A stretch of 64,000 nucleotides of DNA from Paenibacillus thalictri (GTDB lineage: Bacteria > Bacillota > Bacilli > Paenibacillales > NBRC-103111), in the NCBI RefSeq assembly GCF_004307995.1, contig NZ_SIRE01000005.1, positions 407,390 through 471,389 of the forward strand, written 5' to 3'. The notes beneath the pieces are model-generated. The model worked only from the letters and a program-made list of their open reading frames with translations, was not told where the DNA came from and made no database searches. Below, piece by piece: positions 1 through 8,899 of this stretch (its first letter is position 1; each line of letters starts with the position of its first letter). Made by a program: the position numbers and the translations under genes.

Positions 1-896
1 CGCTTGGCATATTTGACGACCATCTCTTGTATGGCGCGTTTGGTCATCCGTTCGCCTTCTTTTTTTCCGTTGGCGACCGCGAGAAACAGCGCTTTTTCCC
101 GCTTGGACGGACTGTACCGGCTTTGCCGCAGCTCCAAATAAGGAACCAGCAGCTCAATCGCTTCCTGACGGAAATAGACGGGTGTTTTGAACGTATCGTC
201 GTTTTTCCCTTTGCGGTACACGTACGCCAGCTTTTTTTTCAAATCGAGATCGTCGATATTCATATTGACGACTTCGGATACACGCAGCCCGGAATTAAGA
301 ATCAGGCTGACGATGCACGTATCGCGCACCTTGTTCAGCTCATAAAAATAAAGCGCTTGTTTGTTATTGGCGATTTCCTGCTGGTACCCGTTGTTCACGT
401 ATTCGATAAACTCCCACAGCTCCGCCTCCTGCAGCAGCTTTCCTTCCAGCTTGGCCGCGGTATCCTTTGGTTTGTTCGTCCGCTTGATCTCCAGCTTGGC
501 CATCACATTGCGTTTCAGCAATGGATAAAAATGCTCGTCTTCGGCAATTTGGCTCAAATAATGAAATAATGAGCGGAGCGAGGAGAGCTTGCGGGAGATG
601 GTCGTCCGGCTGTTGGTATTTTCTTTGCGCGTAGCCAGAAACATTCTGAAATTGTCCACGCTTTCCATATGCAGCTTCTCCAGCTCCTCAATCGATACGT
701 CCTTCAGCGATGAGGCGCTGCTGAGCCCTTCGGCCATCAGCCAGGAAAAAAAGGTCTCATAATCGCGAACATATTCCAGCAGGGAAGAAGGCGACAAGTC
801 GGGCAGCTTATAGTTAATGAATTTTTCCACGAACCAAGGCATGGACGGCAGCTTTTTGTCCAGCTCGTGGCGGTCTTTGATTTTGATCACATTCAT
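1..896 (-). CDS. xerS: XerS-like tyrosine recombinase, 5' portion (runs off window)
   Basis: Site-specific tyrosine recombinase; about 298 N-terminal residues are present and the gene continues past position 1. Reading the minus strand from the ATG at 896 gives an N-terminus starting MNVIKIKDRHELDKKLPSMP, then a SAM-like core-binding domain (approximately residues 20-140) and the start of the catalytic domain. The first catalytic arginine is in GLRVSEVV (R205), followed by the beta-hairpin lysine region YRKGKNDD. The HxxR, second His and Tyr would lie outside the window. An AGGTG ribosome site precedes the ATG. The N-terminal pattern resembles the XerS group of Firmicutes, which acts alone on a dif-type site beside its own gene. 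A dif-like palindrome lies 34 bp upstream (931-958). The XerS name is recalled similarity, not a database result; a generic phage-type integrase is the alternative. Confidence 0.82.
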   Translation of the reverse strand, partial: MNVIKIKDRHELDKKLPSMPWFVEKFINYKLPDLSPSSLLEYVRDYETFFSWLMAEGLSSASSLKDVSIEELEKLHMESVDNFRMFLATRKENTNSRTTISRKLSSLRSLFHYLSQIAEDEHFYPLLKRNVMAKLEIKRTNKPKDTAAKLEGKLLQEAELWEFIEYVNNGYQQEIANNKQALYFYELNKVRDTCIVSLILNSGLRVSEVVNMNIDDLDLKKKLAYVYRKGKNDDTFKTPVYFRQEAIELLVPYLELRQSRYSPSKREKALFLAVANGKKEGERMTKRAIQEMVVKYAK

Positions 897-930
897 CGAA
901 TAACACCTCGGAACATAAAGTTGTCGAAAG

Positions 931-958
931 AGTTAACATAATAAATATTATGTATCCT
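931..958. other. dif-like 11-6-11 palindrome, site 1
   Basis: Left arm AGTTAACATAA, 6-bp centre TAAATA, right arm TTATGTATCCT. This is the geometry of XerC/XerD dif sites, and the left arm is the exact reverse complement of TTATGTTAACT, close to known XerD-arm sequences. It lies between recombinase 1 (minus) and the sensor kinase at 1202 (plus). It is centred about 32 bp upstream of a TATAAT at 974-979, so it could instead be an activator operator near -40. Confidence 0.55.
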
Positions 959-1040
959 TGATAGCGGTATAAATATAATTGTGCAAGGCTGTACCTTTCA
1001 GTATAGTTGACGTTCCAGGCACACACAATGTTTTTGGCGG
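931..1040 (+). repeat. Diverged repeat of promoter/leader region, copy 1
   Basis: About 110 bp align without gaps to 10452-10561, with about 76 of 110 identities counted by eye. The match includes the dif-like palindrome, a TATAAT box at the same offset, and conserved TTTCAG and ATGTTTTTG blocks. Copy 1 lies upstream of the sensor kinase at 1202. The 900-1201 gap holds nothing else recognised. Confidence 0.6.
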
Positions 1041-1201
1041 TACGATATAGAGATAACATGGCCACTTCCGTGTATGACACTGACACTTAAGTTTGGTATT
1101 ATGGAAATAGCAGGGAACAATACGAGTATCTGGACATCGGCAGCATTGGATTACTTGGACTTGAGCAACGATATCCATCTAGCTGACGGAGGGAATGTTC
1201 C

Positions 1202-3019
1202 ATGAGACGATGGAATGACCGAATGTTAAAAACAAAGATGTTTATTTCATTTTCTATTGTCTCTTTATTTATTGTCGGAGTCACTTGTCTTATATTTTAT
1301 TTCACAAATACTAGCGATATTAAAAACCAGACGTTTTCTTTGTCCAAAATCATCGCCAAACAATTCTCCGAAATGATTGATTTGTATATGCAAAATGTCG
1401 AAGAATTATCGCTCGCCATTTCCATAGATCCCGCCATTCAAAGCAATCTATTCGATTTCTCCAAAGCAACAAGTTCCATTGAAAAAGAAACGATCGGTTA
1501 TAAGCTGAATCCGGTGCTGTTTAATTTCTCCTACCCTAAATCGTATGTGACGAGCATCTCCATCTATACCTCGGACGGTCAAGGATTCCATTATACCAAA
1601 CCGGCCAACACGAACCCTGACGCTTCGTTTACAGCAAAAGAAGTGCATTCGTTTGCCGGAATGCTGGGCAGCAAATCGTTTATATTAATTCCTGCCAAAG
1701 AGAAGCAAACGCTTGCGGGCCAACCCGGCAAAACGGTTTCCTTCATCCGCAGAATTAATAAAATCCCGACCCAAAACATCATTGGATTCGTCAACATTAA
1801 CGTCAATGTCAACGCGTTTAAGATGGTGCTGACCAATACGAAAGCAAATGAAATTGAAAACAAGATGTATGTTTTGATTGTTAATGACGAAGGACGAGTC
1901 GTTTTCGAGAACGGGGCCGGATCCATAGGAAATTCGTCTTCAGGCTTTGACACATCGGTGCTCAAGGGGAATGTACAAGAAGGTGAATTGATGTGGAATG
2001 CCGCTCCGCATTTGTACACGTATGAAAAGTCGGAGTATACCGGGTGGAGCACCGTCATTCTTATTCCCAAAGACGTGGTGCTGGCCAAACAGAAGCGGAT
2101 TCAAAATATCGTAGTGATTGTCGGTTTCATCACGATGATGTTAGTTGCCGCTGTTTCCTACATTTTGTCCCACCAAATTACGCTGCCGCTAAACAAGCTG
2201 ATGCGGAAAATGTCCCTCGTCGAGCAGGGCGACTTCAACCAAAGAATGGAATATGCCGGGAGAAACGAAATCGGCAGGCTGAGCCGAATGTACAATCATA
2301 TGCTCGATAGTATAACACGCCTGATCCGAGAAGCGTACGAGTCGAAGCTGGCGGAGAAAAACGCCCAATTATCGGCGCTGCACGCGCAAATCAATCCGCA
2401 TTTTCTGTACAACACCTTAAACATTATGAAATCAATCAGCCGGTTGAGGGGAGTCGAAGAAGTAGCGGAAATTTCCGAATCGCTCGCCGGGTTATTCCAA
2501 TACAGCATGAAAAATCTCCATCAGCCTGTAGCGCTGGGGGAAGAGATCGCTCATATCAATAATTATTTTAATATTCAGCAGCACCGGTTTGGCAACCGGT
2601 TGGAGCTTTCATACGATATTCCGGACGATCTGCTGCACGCTTCGCTCCTCAAGCTGACCATCCAGCCGCTTATTGAAAATGCGGTAAATCACGGGTTGCG
2701 CCGAAAAAGAGCAGGCGGCAAGGTGAAGGTTCATGTTTCGCATGAGAACGGGATATTATGCGTGAGGGTAACCGATAACGGGGAAGGTATCGCTCCGTCC
2801 AAGCTGGACAAGCTGTACCGCGCGCTGGAAGCGACCGGGCTGCAGCATAGTCAGGATATTGCCGGGGTCGGATTGTTGAATATCCATCAGCGCATTCAGA
2901 TGTTTTACGGGAAACCATACGGTCTGGAGCTGCGGAGTAAGCAGGGGGAAGGAACGGAAGTTGCGTTAACGATCCCGTATCATATAGTTCAACCGGTGAA
3001 GGAGGAGAGGGCATTATGA
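1202..3019 (+). CDS. YesM-type sensor histidine kinase
   Basis: Membrane histidine kinase of 605 aa that probably senses an external carbohydrate and phosphorylates the regulator encoded next. It has TM1 at about residues 13-34, an extracytoplasmic sensor of about 260 residues, TM2 at about 301-323, a HAMP domain, then the His_kinase motif QINPHFLYN with phospho-acceptor H400. The ATPase domain follows with QPLIENAVNHG and TDNGEG. A GGAGGG ribosome site precedes the ATG. The stop overlaps the start of the response regulator by 4 bp, so the two are translationally coupled. The binding protein and permeases downstream indicate that the pair controls their expression, as is usual for YesMN-type systems; the ligand is unknown. 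Confidence 0.93.
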   Translation: MRRWNDRMLKTKMFISFSIVSLFIVGVTCLIFYFTNTSDIKNQTFSLSKIIAKQFSEMIDLYMQNVEELSLAISIDPAIQSNLFDFSKATSSIEKETIGYKLNPVLFNFSYPKSYVTSISIYTSDGQGFHYTKPANTNPDASFTAKEVHSFAGMLGSKSFILIPAKEKQTLAGQPGKTVSFIRRINKIPTQNIIGFVNINVNVNAFKMVLTNTKANEIENKMYVLIVNDEGRVVFENGAGSIGNSSSGFDTSVLKGNVQEGELMWNAAPHLYTYEKSEYTGWSTVILIPKDVVLAKQKRIQNIVVIVGFITMMLVAAVSYILSHQITLPLNKLMRKMSLVEQGDFNQRMEYAGRNEIGRLSRMYNHMLDSITRLIREAYESKLAEKNAQLSALHAQINPHFLYNTLNIMKSISRLRGVEEVAEISESLAGLFQYSMKNLHQPVALGEEIAHINNYFNIQQHRFGNRLELSYDIPDDLLHASLLKLTIQPLIENAVNHGLRRKRAGGKVKVHVSHENGILCVRVTDNGEGIAPSKLDKLYRALEATGLQHSQDIAGVGLLNIHQRIQMFYGKPYGLELRSKQGEGTEVALTIPYHIVQPVKEERAL

Positions 3020-4569
3020 ATATTTTTGTTGTAGAGGATGAGCGTTGGGCTTTGGCCGAGCTTGCCGAGCTGATGAAAAGCTACGAGCCGGACCACCGGA
3101 TTTACGTATTTGAAACCGGCGACGATGCCTTAAGCGCGGCCGGTAACATTCATCCTCACCTGGTGATCACCGATATCAATATGCCGGGAATTGACGGCTT
3201 GGAGCTGATTGAGCATTTGCACCGGATGGATCCGGCTATCAAAAGCATGATTTTGAGCGTCCATGATCAATTTGAGTATGCGCGCCAAGGAATGAAATTC
3301 GGAGTGTTCGATTATTTGCTGAAGCCGGTAAAAAAGGATGCCTTATATAAAGCGGTGGATCAAGCGATCGGGCATATTACAAGCGACAGCAAACGTTCGG
3401 AGGAATGGTTAAACGGCTCCATAGCCCAGATGCTCCTGACTGCCGATACGCCGGACTATGACGTGCTGCGTTCCGTGAACCGTGCAGCCTATTTCATCAT
3501 CCTGCTTCATCTCGATACGGAATCCTCCGCCGTCAAAGGCTGGAAAGATACATGGATTCACGCTCGCGATTTAAAGAAACGATTTGCCGCCGCTTATTGC
3601 GCCGAAGAGGAAGTCGTATGCGTCGACCTCGATAGCCGGACAAGAGTACTTCTCATACCGGTCGTTGATGCGGCCCGCACAGACTCGGTCAAACAAAATG
3701 CAGCGTCGCTATTTCAACAATTACAATTGCTGCCCGTACCGGCTCATGTGGGCTATGAGGTCAAACCAGAAACGGCGACGCTTTATGCGCGATTCAGCGA
3801 ATTAAAGCAGCGGATGGACGAGCATATATCGTTTGGGATGCCGACATTCCTTGAGCCGGGCGTAAATCGTCCCGATGCCGATCTAAGCGGTCTGTGGGAT
3901 AAGGTGCGGTTGATGGAAGCGCAGTATAAAAAAGGCGACATGTTAAAGGCGCAAGCTGTGCTTCGGCAATTGCTGGCCGAACTGGAGCGCAAGCAAATAT
4001 CGAGACGCCAGCTGAAGTTGTTCATCCACGATATGTTGTATTCGCTGAAATACAGTCTGTATGCTGCCAAAAACGGCATGGTCATCCTAAACGATTTGCA
4101 GGAAGACACCGCAATGTTAAACGGGACAGCGGGATATGAACAATTGCTCGAATGGCTGCATGATAAAATCGTCCATCTTTATTGCGGAGCCGAACCAAAG
4201 GATTTAAACCCGAAGGGACTGATTCCGGTTCTGCTTCAACTGATACACAGCAATTACCGGGAAAATATTTCATTGCAGCAGTTTGCCGCCGACCACCATG
4301 TCAGCCTTGGTTATTTGTCGAGGATGTTCAAAAGCCAAACCGGAACGACCTTTTCGGAATATGTGACAGGTTATCGGATCCGTAAAGCCAAGGAACTGTT
4401 GTCGGGTGGGGTCGAACGTCTGCAAGAGGTCAGCCTGCTAGTCGGTTACGAGGACTCCAAACATTTCAGCATGTTGTTTAAAAAAATAGTGGGAGAGTCG
4501 CCCATTGCTTATGCAAGACGAAACGCCGCAAAGCAAACGCTTACAAATAGGAAAAATCACCCCCTCTAA
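3016..4569 (+). CDS. YesN-type response regulator, AraC DNA-binding output
   Basis: Response regulator of 517 aa. The N-terminal receiver domain carries VVEDER acidic residues, phospho-acceptor D53 (VITDINMP) and K103 in the LLKPV motif. A long central region of unknown fold follows, then two AraC-type helix-turn-helix motifs in the last 100 residues (region beginning LQQFAADHHVSLGYLSRMFK and ending near SPIAYARR). It follows the sensor kinase with an ATGA overlap. It most likely activates the transporter genes that begin 107 bp downstream. No separate operator could be defined. Confidence 0.93.
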   Translation: MNIFVVEDERWALAELAELMKSYEPDHRIYVFETGDDALSAAGNIHPHLVITDINMPGIDGLELIEHLHRMDPAIKSMILSVHDQFEYARQGMKFGVFDYLLKPVKKDALYKAVDQAIGHITSDSKRSEEWLNGSIAQMLLTADTPDYDVLRSVNRAAYFIILLHLDTESSAVKGWKDTWIHARDLKKRFAAAYCAEEEVVCVDLDSRTRVLLIPVVDAARTDSVKQNAASLFQQLQLLPVPAHVGYEVKPETATLYARFSELKQRMDEHISFGMPTFLEPGVNRPDADLSGLWDKVRLMEAQYKKGDMLKAQAVLRQLLAELERKQISRRQLKLFIHDMLYSLKYSLYAAKNGMVILNDLQEDTAMLNGTAGYEQLLEWLHDKIVHLYCGAEPKDLNPKGLIPVLLQLIHSNYRENISLQQFAADHHVSLGYLSRMFKSQTGTTFSEYVTGYRIRKAKELLSGGVERLQEVSLLVGYEDSKHFSMLFKKIVGESPIAYARRNAAKQTLTNRKNHPL

Positions 4570-4675
4570 CAAGTACAATTCACAACTGTTCAATGATTTG
4601 TGCCGCAAATACAATAAAATTACAAGCAATTGATGATGCAAAACATCCGACCCAAACAATTAGGAGGAACTTTTC

Positions 4676-6028
4676 ATGAGACGAGCCAGCTTGATTTCTG
4701 CAATTTCTTATGCGGCAGTAGTAACCACCGTACTCGCGGGCTGCAGCACTTCCCAGCCTGCCGCCGGTCCCGCCCCCGCCAACCTGGCGCAGACGCCGGC
4801 AGCGCCGGCTCCGGCCAAGCAGGCCGATCCGGTAACCCTGACACTGCTGATCGGCTCTACCGGTACTGCGTATCCGGCCACACAAGCGATGGCGGCCGAA
4901 TTCGAGAAAAAGTCGGGCATCAAAATTAAATTCGACATTAAACCGGACGGCACCGAAGGGGATAATCTGGTGAAAACACGTCTGGCTACGGGGGAGATGG
5001 CGGATGTTCTGTTTTATAATTCCGGGTCTCTGCTTCAGGCGCTGAACCCGGAAGAAAACTTTGTTGATTTGTCCAAAGAACCGTTTGTTGCCAACCTGCT
5101 TGATTCCTTTAAACAAACCGTTTCTGCGGGCGGCAAAGTGTTTGGCGTGCCGGGCGGATCATCCAATGTCGGCGGCATTCTTTACAACAAGAAGGTATAC
5201 GAGGAGCTTGGCTTGAAAGTACCGAAAACATGGGCCGAGTTTATCGCGAACTCCGACAAAATCAAGGCGGCGGGAAAAACCGCTGTCATCGGTTCCTACA
5301 AAACAACCTGGACGTCCCAATTGTTCGTGCTGGCGAACCAATATAACGTACAAGCCCAGGTCCCTAATTTCGTTCAGGAATATACGGCCAATAAAGCGAA
5401 ATATGCCACAACGCCGGCTGCGCTCCGCGGCTTTGAAATGACAAGCGAAGCATTTCAGAAAGGGTATTTAAACAAAGATTTTCTCGCTACTACTTATGAC
5501 GGCGGCTTAAAAATGCTCGCGGAAGGAACCGGCGTGCAATATCCGATGCTGACGCATGCGGTTGACGCGCTGGCGCAAAATTTCCCCGATAAGGTTAAAG
5601 ATATCGGCGTATTCCCGGTTCCCAGCGACGATGCCAACATTAACGGTTTTACGGTCTGGATGCCAAGCGCTTATTACATCAACAAAAAAAGCAAAAACGT
5701 TGACGCCGCCAAAAAATTTGCTGAATTTGCGGTATCCCCTGAAGGGTTGAAGGCCTACATGTCCAAAAGTAAAGCAAACGGGCCTTACGTTGTCAAAGGG
5801 GTTAATGTTCCCGATGATGCTTATCCTGCGGTGAAAGAAATGCAGCCTTATTTTGACAGCGGCAAGACGTCTCCTGCGCTGGAGTTCGTGTCGCCGGTCA
5901 AAGGGCCTAACCTGGAGAGCATTTTGATCGAAGTTGGTACCGGCCAGAAGAAGGCCGCAGATGCTGCCGCCGATTACGACAAGGACGTGAAGAAGCAAGC
6001 CCAACAGCTTAACCTGCCGGGCTGGTAA
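4676..6028 (+). CDS. ABC sugar-importer substrate-binding lipoprotein
   Basis: Extracellular solute-binding protein (family 1) of 450 aa. The signal peptide ends in the lipobox VLAGC with C23 as lipidation site, followed by an Ala/Pro-rich linker and a mature domain with typical binding-protein segments (VFGVPGGSSNVGGILYNKKVY, W-rich C-terminal lobe). It starts after a strong AGGAGGA site and 107 bp after the response regulator. With the two permeases downstream it forms a carbohydrate importer of the CUT1 type. The substrate cannot be read from sequence. No ATPase is encoded in the cluster, so a shared MsmX/MsmK-type ATPase is inferred. Confidence 0.93.
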   Translation: MRRASLISAISYAAVVTTVLAGCSTSQPAAGPAPANLAQTPAAPAPAKQADPVTLTLLIGSTGTAYPATQAMAAEFEKKSGIKIKFDIKPDGTEGDNLVKTRLATGEMADVLFYNSGSLLQALNPEENFVDLSKEPFVANLLDSFKQTVSAGGKVFGVPGGSSNVGGILYNKKVYEELGLKVPKTWAEFIANSDKIKAAGKTAVIGSYKTTWTSQLFVLANQYNVQAQVPNFVQEYTANKAKYATTPAALRGFEMTSEAFQKGYLNKDFLATTYDGGLKMLAEGTGVQYPMLTHAVDALAQNFPDKVKDIGVFPVPSDDANINGFTVWMPSAYYINKKSKNVDAAKKFAEFAVSPEGLKAYMSKSKANGPYVVKGVNVPDDAYPAVKEMQPYFDSGKTSPALEFVSPVKGPNLESILIEVGTGQKKAADAAADYDKDVKKQAQQLNLPGW

Positions 6029-6057
6029 GATGAGCTTTCCCTAAGCTGTATGTTTTG

Positions 6058-6085
6058 CCGGCCCTGCAGCACGTTGCAGGGCCGG
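6058..6085 (+). terminator. Stem-loop between binding protein and permease genes
   Basis: An 11-bp perfect stem CCGGCCCTGCA / TGCAGGGCCGG with a 6-nt loop, followed by GTTTCAT rather than a long T-run. This position, after a binding-protein gene, commonly holds an attenuating or mRNA-stabilising hairpin that keeps binding protein in excess of permease. Confidence 0.7.
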
Positions 6086-6116
6086 TTTCATCAACAAGGA
6101 GAAGGAGAGATAACGG

Positions 6117-6983
6117 ATGAGATTGGCACAGACCAAAATGTACAGCTACTACTTTTTGCTCCCTGCGGGCATCATTTATTTCGTTTTTTATTTGCTGCCG
6201 ACCGTCATGTCGTTATTTTTCAGTTTGACGCGGTGGACATTAACGAAATGGCAGTTTATCGGTTTGGACAACTATGTGATGTTTTTTGAGGAATCGGCAT
6301 TAAAAATCGGTTTTTCAAATACGCTGGTCTACGCGCTTGTTACATGCGCCCTGAAGGTCGTTCTTGCGCTTCTGCTCGCTACGCTGCTGACATCGCAAAT
6401 CTGGTTTAAGGATTATTTTCGTTCTATGGTGTTTTTTCCGACACTGCTAAGTACGATTGCGGTAGGGATCGCGTTCAGCACGATGATGCATCCGACCCAA
6501 GGGGTGATCAACACCGGCTTGGCCGCCATCGGCATATCCGGTCCCGATTGGCTTGGCAATACCAAAATCGCCTTGCTGTCCGTTGCGCTCGTCGATGTGT
6601 GGAAGGGCGTCGGCATCGCAACCGTCATATATATTGCCGGCATTTTATCGATTCCTCAGCATTATTACGAAGCGTTGAAAATAGATGGCGGCAACGCTTT
6701 CCGGGGCTTTTGGCACATTACGCTCCCGCTTAGCCGACCGGCGATGAACTCGGTCATTATATTGGCTTTTATCGGCGGCTTGCGCAGCTTTGATCTGATT
6801 TGGGCGATGACCAAGGGGGGACCCGGCTTTTCGACAGACTTGATCGCTTCCATCATCTACAAGCAATATCAGGCCGGCTTTTACGGACTGGCGACGGCAG
6901 GCAACGTTATTTTGTTTATCGCGATTTCCGTATTGGCGTTCCCGCTGTACATGTTCTTGAATCGAAAAGAGGTGGACCTGTGA
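6117..6983 (+). CDS. ABC sugar permease, MalF/UgpA type
   Basis: Integral membrane permease of 288 aa with about six transmembrane helices. The cytoplasmic EAA loop is visible as YYEALKIDGGNAFRGFWHITLP, the contact site for an ATPase. Start ATG follows an AAGGAGAAGGAGAG site. Its stop overlaps the GTG start of the partner permease. It forms a heterodimeric channel with that partner and receives substrate from the lipoprotein at 4676. Confidence 0.93.
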   Translation: MRLAQTKMYSYYFLLPAGIIYFVFYLLPTVMSLFFSLTRWTLTKWQFIGLDNYVMFFEESALKIGFSNTLVYALVTCALKVVLALLLATLLTSQIWFKDYFRSMVFFPTLLSTIAVGIAFSTMMHPTQGVINTGLAAIGISGPDWLGNTKIALLSVALVDVWKGVGIATVIYIAGILSIPQHYYEALKIDGGNAFRGFWHITLPLSRPAMNSVIILAFIGGLRSFDLIWAMTKGGPGFSTDLIASIIYKQYQAGFYGLATAGNVILFIAISVLAFPLYMFLNRKEVDL

Positions 6984-7879
6984 GTAAAACGGCGCAAAAT
7001 GACGTTTCCCTGATCCGAACTGCCGAGCAAAAACGGGCCGCCGCCACCGGCAAAATGGCGCAAAAAGTAGTTGTCAGCTTTATATTGCTTGTGCTGTCGA
7101 CGATTATTTTTTGGGTTCCTTTTTATTTTGTTATCGTCAATTCGTTGAAGACGCCCGCTGCTGCGGCCGAGATGAATATGGCTTGGCCGGCGACGCTGCA
7201 TATCGCGGAAAATTACAAGGCCGTGCTGCTGGCTGCCGACGGCATGCTGATCCGGGCCTTTTACAACAGTACGCTGCTGACCATTTTGTCGGTTGTGGGA
7301 CTGGTATTTGTCAGCTCGCTTGCCGGATTTGTGCTGCAGCGCAGGGAGCGGGGCAGGGCGGCATCCATGTTGAACTTCCTGGTGCTTGCGGGACTGATGA
7401 TCCCGCCGGCGGTTGTGCCGACGATCTGGGTGCTGAATTCGGTAGGTTTGTTTAAAACATTGGCCGGATTAACCATGGTCGAAATAGCGCTGCATTTTCC
7501 GTTTTGCGCCATATTGTATAAGGCGTTTACCGCAACGATCCCGAAGGATATCGATGAGAGCGCATTTATGGACGGCTGCAGCGGGTTTAAACTGTTTACC
7601 TATATCATTTTCCCGCTGTTGAAGCCGGTTTCTTCCACAATTATCATCATTCAATCGGTCAGCGTGTTTAATGATTTCGTCAATCCGCTGTATTTTTTGC
7701 CCGGTTCGGACAATGCGACAGTTCAGCTGACGTTATATAACTTTATGAGCCAATATATCTCATCCTGGAATTTGTTGTTTGCCGATGTCGTGTTGATCTC
7801 GATTCCGCCGTTAATTTTGTTTCTTTTCTTTAACAAAAGGATTGTTGCCGGGATGACAGCCGGATCAGTCAAAGGGTAA
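6980..7879 (+). CDS. ABC sugar permease, MalG/UgpE type
   Basis: Second permease of the importer, 299 aa from the GTG at 6980, which overlaps the previous TGA and follows AGAGGTGG. A longer open frame extends upstream inside the previous gene but has no separate ribosome site. The EAA motif reads DIDESAFMDGCSGFKLFTYIIFP. About six transmembrane segments; the basic N-terminus (about 30 residues) is cytoplasmic. It ends the first transport operon; the MITE-like element lies 135 bp further on. Confidence 0.9.
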   Translation: MSKTAQNDVSLIRTAEQKRAAATGKMAQKVVVSFILLVLSTIIFWVPFYFVIVNSLKTPAAAAEMNMAWPATLHIAENYKAVLLAADGMLIRAFYNSTLLTILSVVGLVFVSSLAGFVLQRRERGRAASMLNFLVLAGLMIPPAVVPTIWVLNSVGLFKTLAGLTMVEIALHFPFCAILYKAFTATIPKDIDESAFMDGCSGFKLFTYIIFPLLKPVSSTIIIIQSVSVFNDFVNPLYFLPGSDNATVQLTLYNFMSQYISSWNLLFADVVLISIPPLILFLFFNKRIVAGMTAGSVKG

Positions 7880-8006
7880 CGCGGCGTCTAGGGCCTGATA
7901 ATGTTTTTCGAAAAAGACCGCATTGGCTACACGGATGGCGGTATAGACAATGAGGACGTGAGCGCTGCGCACTAATATAAAGGAAAAAACAAATGTTGGA
8001 ACCCGG

Positions 8007-8194
8007 GTAGGACAGAGGCCACTGAAAAAGTAGCGTAGTGAGCGAAATCATGCTGGAGAAGCGCCAGCGTTCGCTTTTGTCCCCGAATTTCACCTGCCAA
8101 AAGCAGGTACCATTCAAGAAATTCGGGGACAATTGGCGATCGTAAGCATGATTCGTTCATGCAGCGTTCACTTTTTCAGTGGCCTCGTAGGACA
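8007..8194. mobile_element. MITE-like palindromic element with 8-bp target duplication
   Basis: A 172-bp element (8015-8186) bounded by perfect 17-bp terminal inverted repeats, GAGGCCACTGAAAAAGT and its complement. It is flanked on both sides, with no gap, by the direct repeat GTAGGACA (8007-8014 and 8187-8194). Internal arms continue the palindrome: 8046-8054 with 8145-8153, 8078-8091 with 8118-8131, and a central hairpin ACCTGC/GCAGGT (8092-8108). It encodes no protein. This is the structure of a miniature inverted-repeat transposable element mobilised by a transposase elsewhere. It separates the sugar importer from the APS-kinase operon and ends 25 bp before that gene's start codon. Confidence 0.85.
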
Positions 8195-8218
8195 TGGGAT
8201 CAGCAAGGAGGAAAGTAC

Positions 8219-8899
8219 ATGGAAAGCTCCTGCGGTAGTGTACTTTGGTTTACCGGTCTCTCGGGCTCGGGTAAAACAACAACGGCGCAGCATCTTTACA
8301 AGTTACTGAAAGCGGAAGGAAGGTCTGTCGAGCTGCTGGATGGTGACGAACTGCGCACGGCAATTTGCCGGGGGCTCGGATTCAGTCGCGAGGACCGGCT
8401 GGAAAATATACGCCGCATCGCCTACGTCGCAAACCTGCTGTCCAAACACGGCGTTACCGTTCTCGTTTCGGCGATTACGCCATACCGTGAAATGCGGGAG
8501 TATTTGCGCAAGCACGTTGCCGGGTATGTGGAAATTTACGTCAAATGTCCGCTGTCCGTTTGTGAGGCCAGAGATGTCAAAGGGCTGTACGCTAAAGCCC
8601 GGCGTCAGGAAATTAGGATGTTTACAGGAATTTCCGATAGCTATGAGGAGCCCGAACAAGCGGATATCGTCATTGATACTGTACATCAAACCGTTCAAGA
8701 CAATGTTTTGCATATTACGGAAAAGATTAATGACATTAATCACCTTGCTTTTAGCGGTGGGAAACTGGGATTGGCGCGGGAACAAGCTGCTGTCGGCAAG
8801 GCCGATAAGATCGGTAAGACCGACAAAGCCGATAAGGGCACGCGAGGGGCGACCGGTTCAGCAGCCGGGGTTGGCCGTTTGCCTGGGGGAGATCGCTGA
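8219..8899 (+). CDS. cysC: Adenylylsulfate (APS) kinase
   Basis: Cytoplasmic kinase of 226 aa that phosphorylates APS at the 3' position to give PAPS. The P-loop GLSGSGKT is at residues 13-20, followed by LLDGDELR and the family motif SAITPYREMREYLR. The C-terminus has a charged low-complexity tail (Lys/Asp/Gly repeats such as KADKIGKTDKADKG) not usual for the family. The ATG at 8219 was chosen because AAGGAGG precedes it; an upstream in-frame ATG lies inside the MITE. The stop overlaps the next start (TGATG), so it is co-translated with a sulfatase-fold hydrolase. No ATP sulfurylase or PAPS reductase gene is in the window, so its job may be local sulfate handling rather than the standard assimilation operon. 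Confidence 0.93.
   Translation: MESSCGSVLWFTGLSGSGKTTTAQHLYKLLKAEGRSVELLDGDELRTAICRGLGFSREDRLENIRRIAYVANLLSKHGVTVLVSAITPYREMREYLRKHVAGYVEIYVKCPLSVCEARDVKGLYAKARRQEIRMFTGISDSYEEPEQADIVIDTVHQTVQDNVLHITEKINDINHLAFSGGKLGLAREQAAVGKADKIGKTDKADKGTRGATGSAAGVGRLPGGDR

Noticed and set aside
27..569. Open frame of 180 codons on the plus strand
   Set aside because: Antisense shadow of the XerS-like recombinase, which has family motifs on the minus strand and a ribosome site at its start.
8015..8186. Possible transcription terminator or riboswitch ahead of cysC
   Set aside because: Although strongly structured, the abutting 8-bp direct repeats and 17-bp terminal repeats fit a transposed element better, and no riboswitch consensus was seen.
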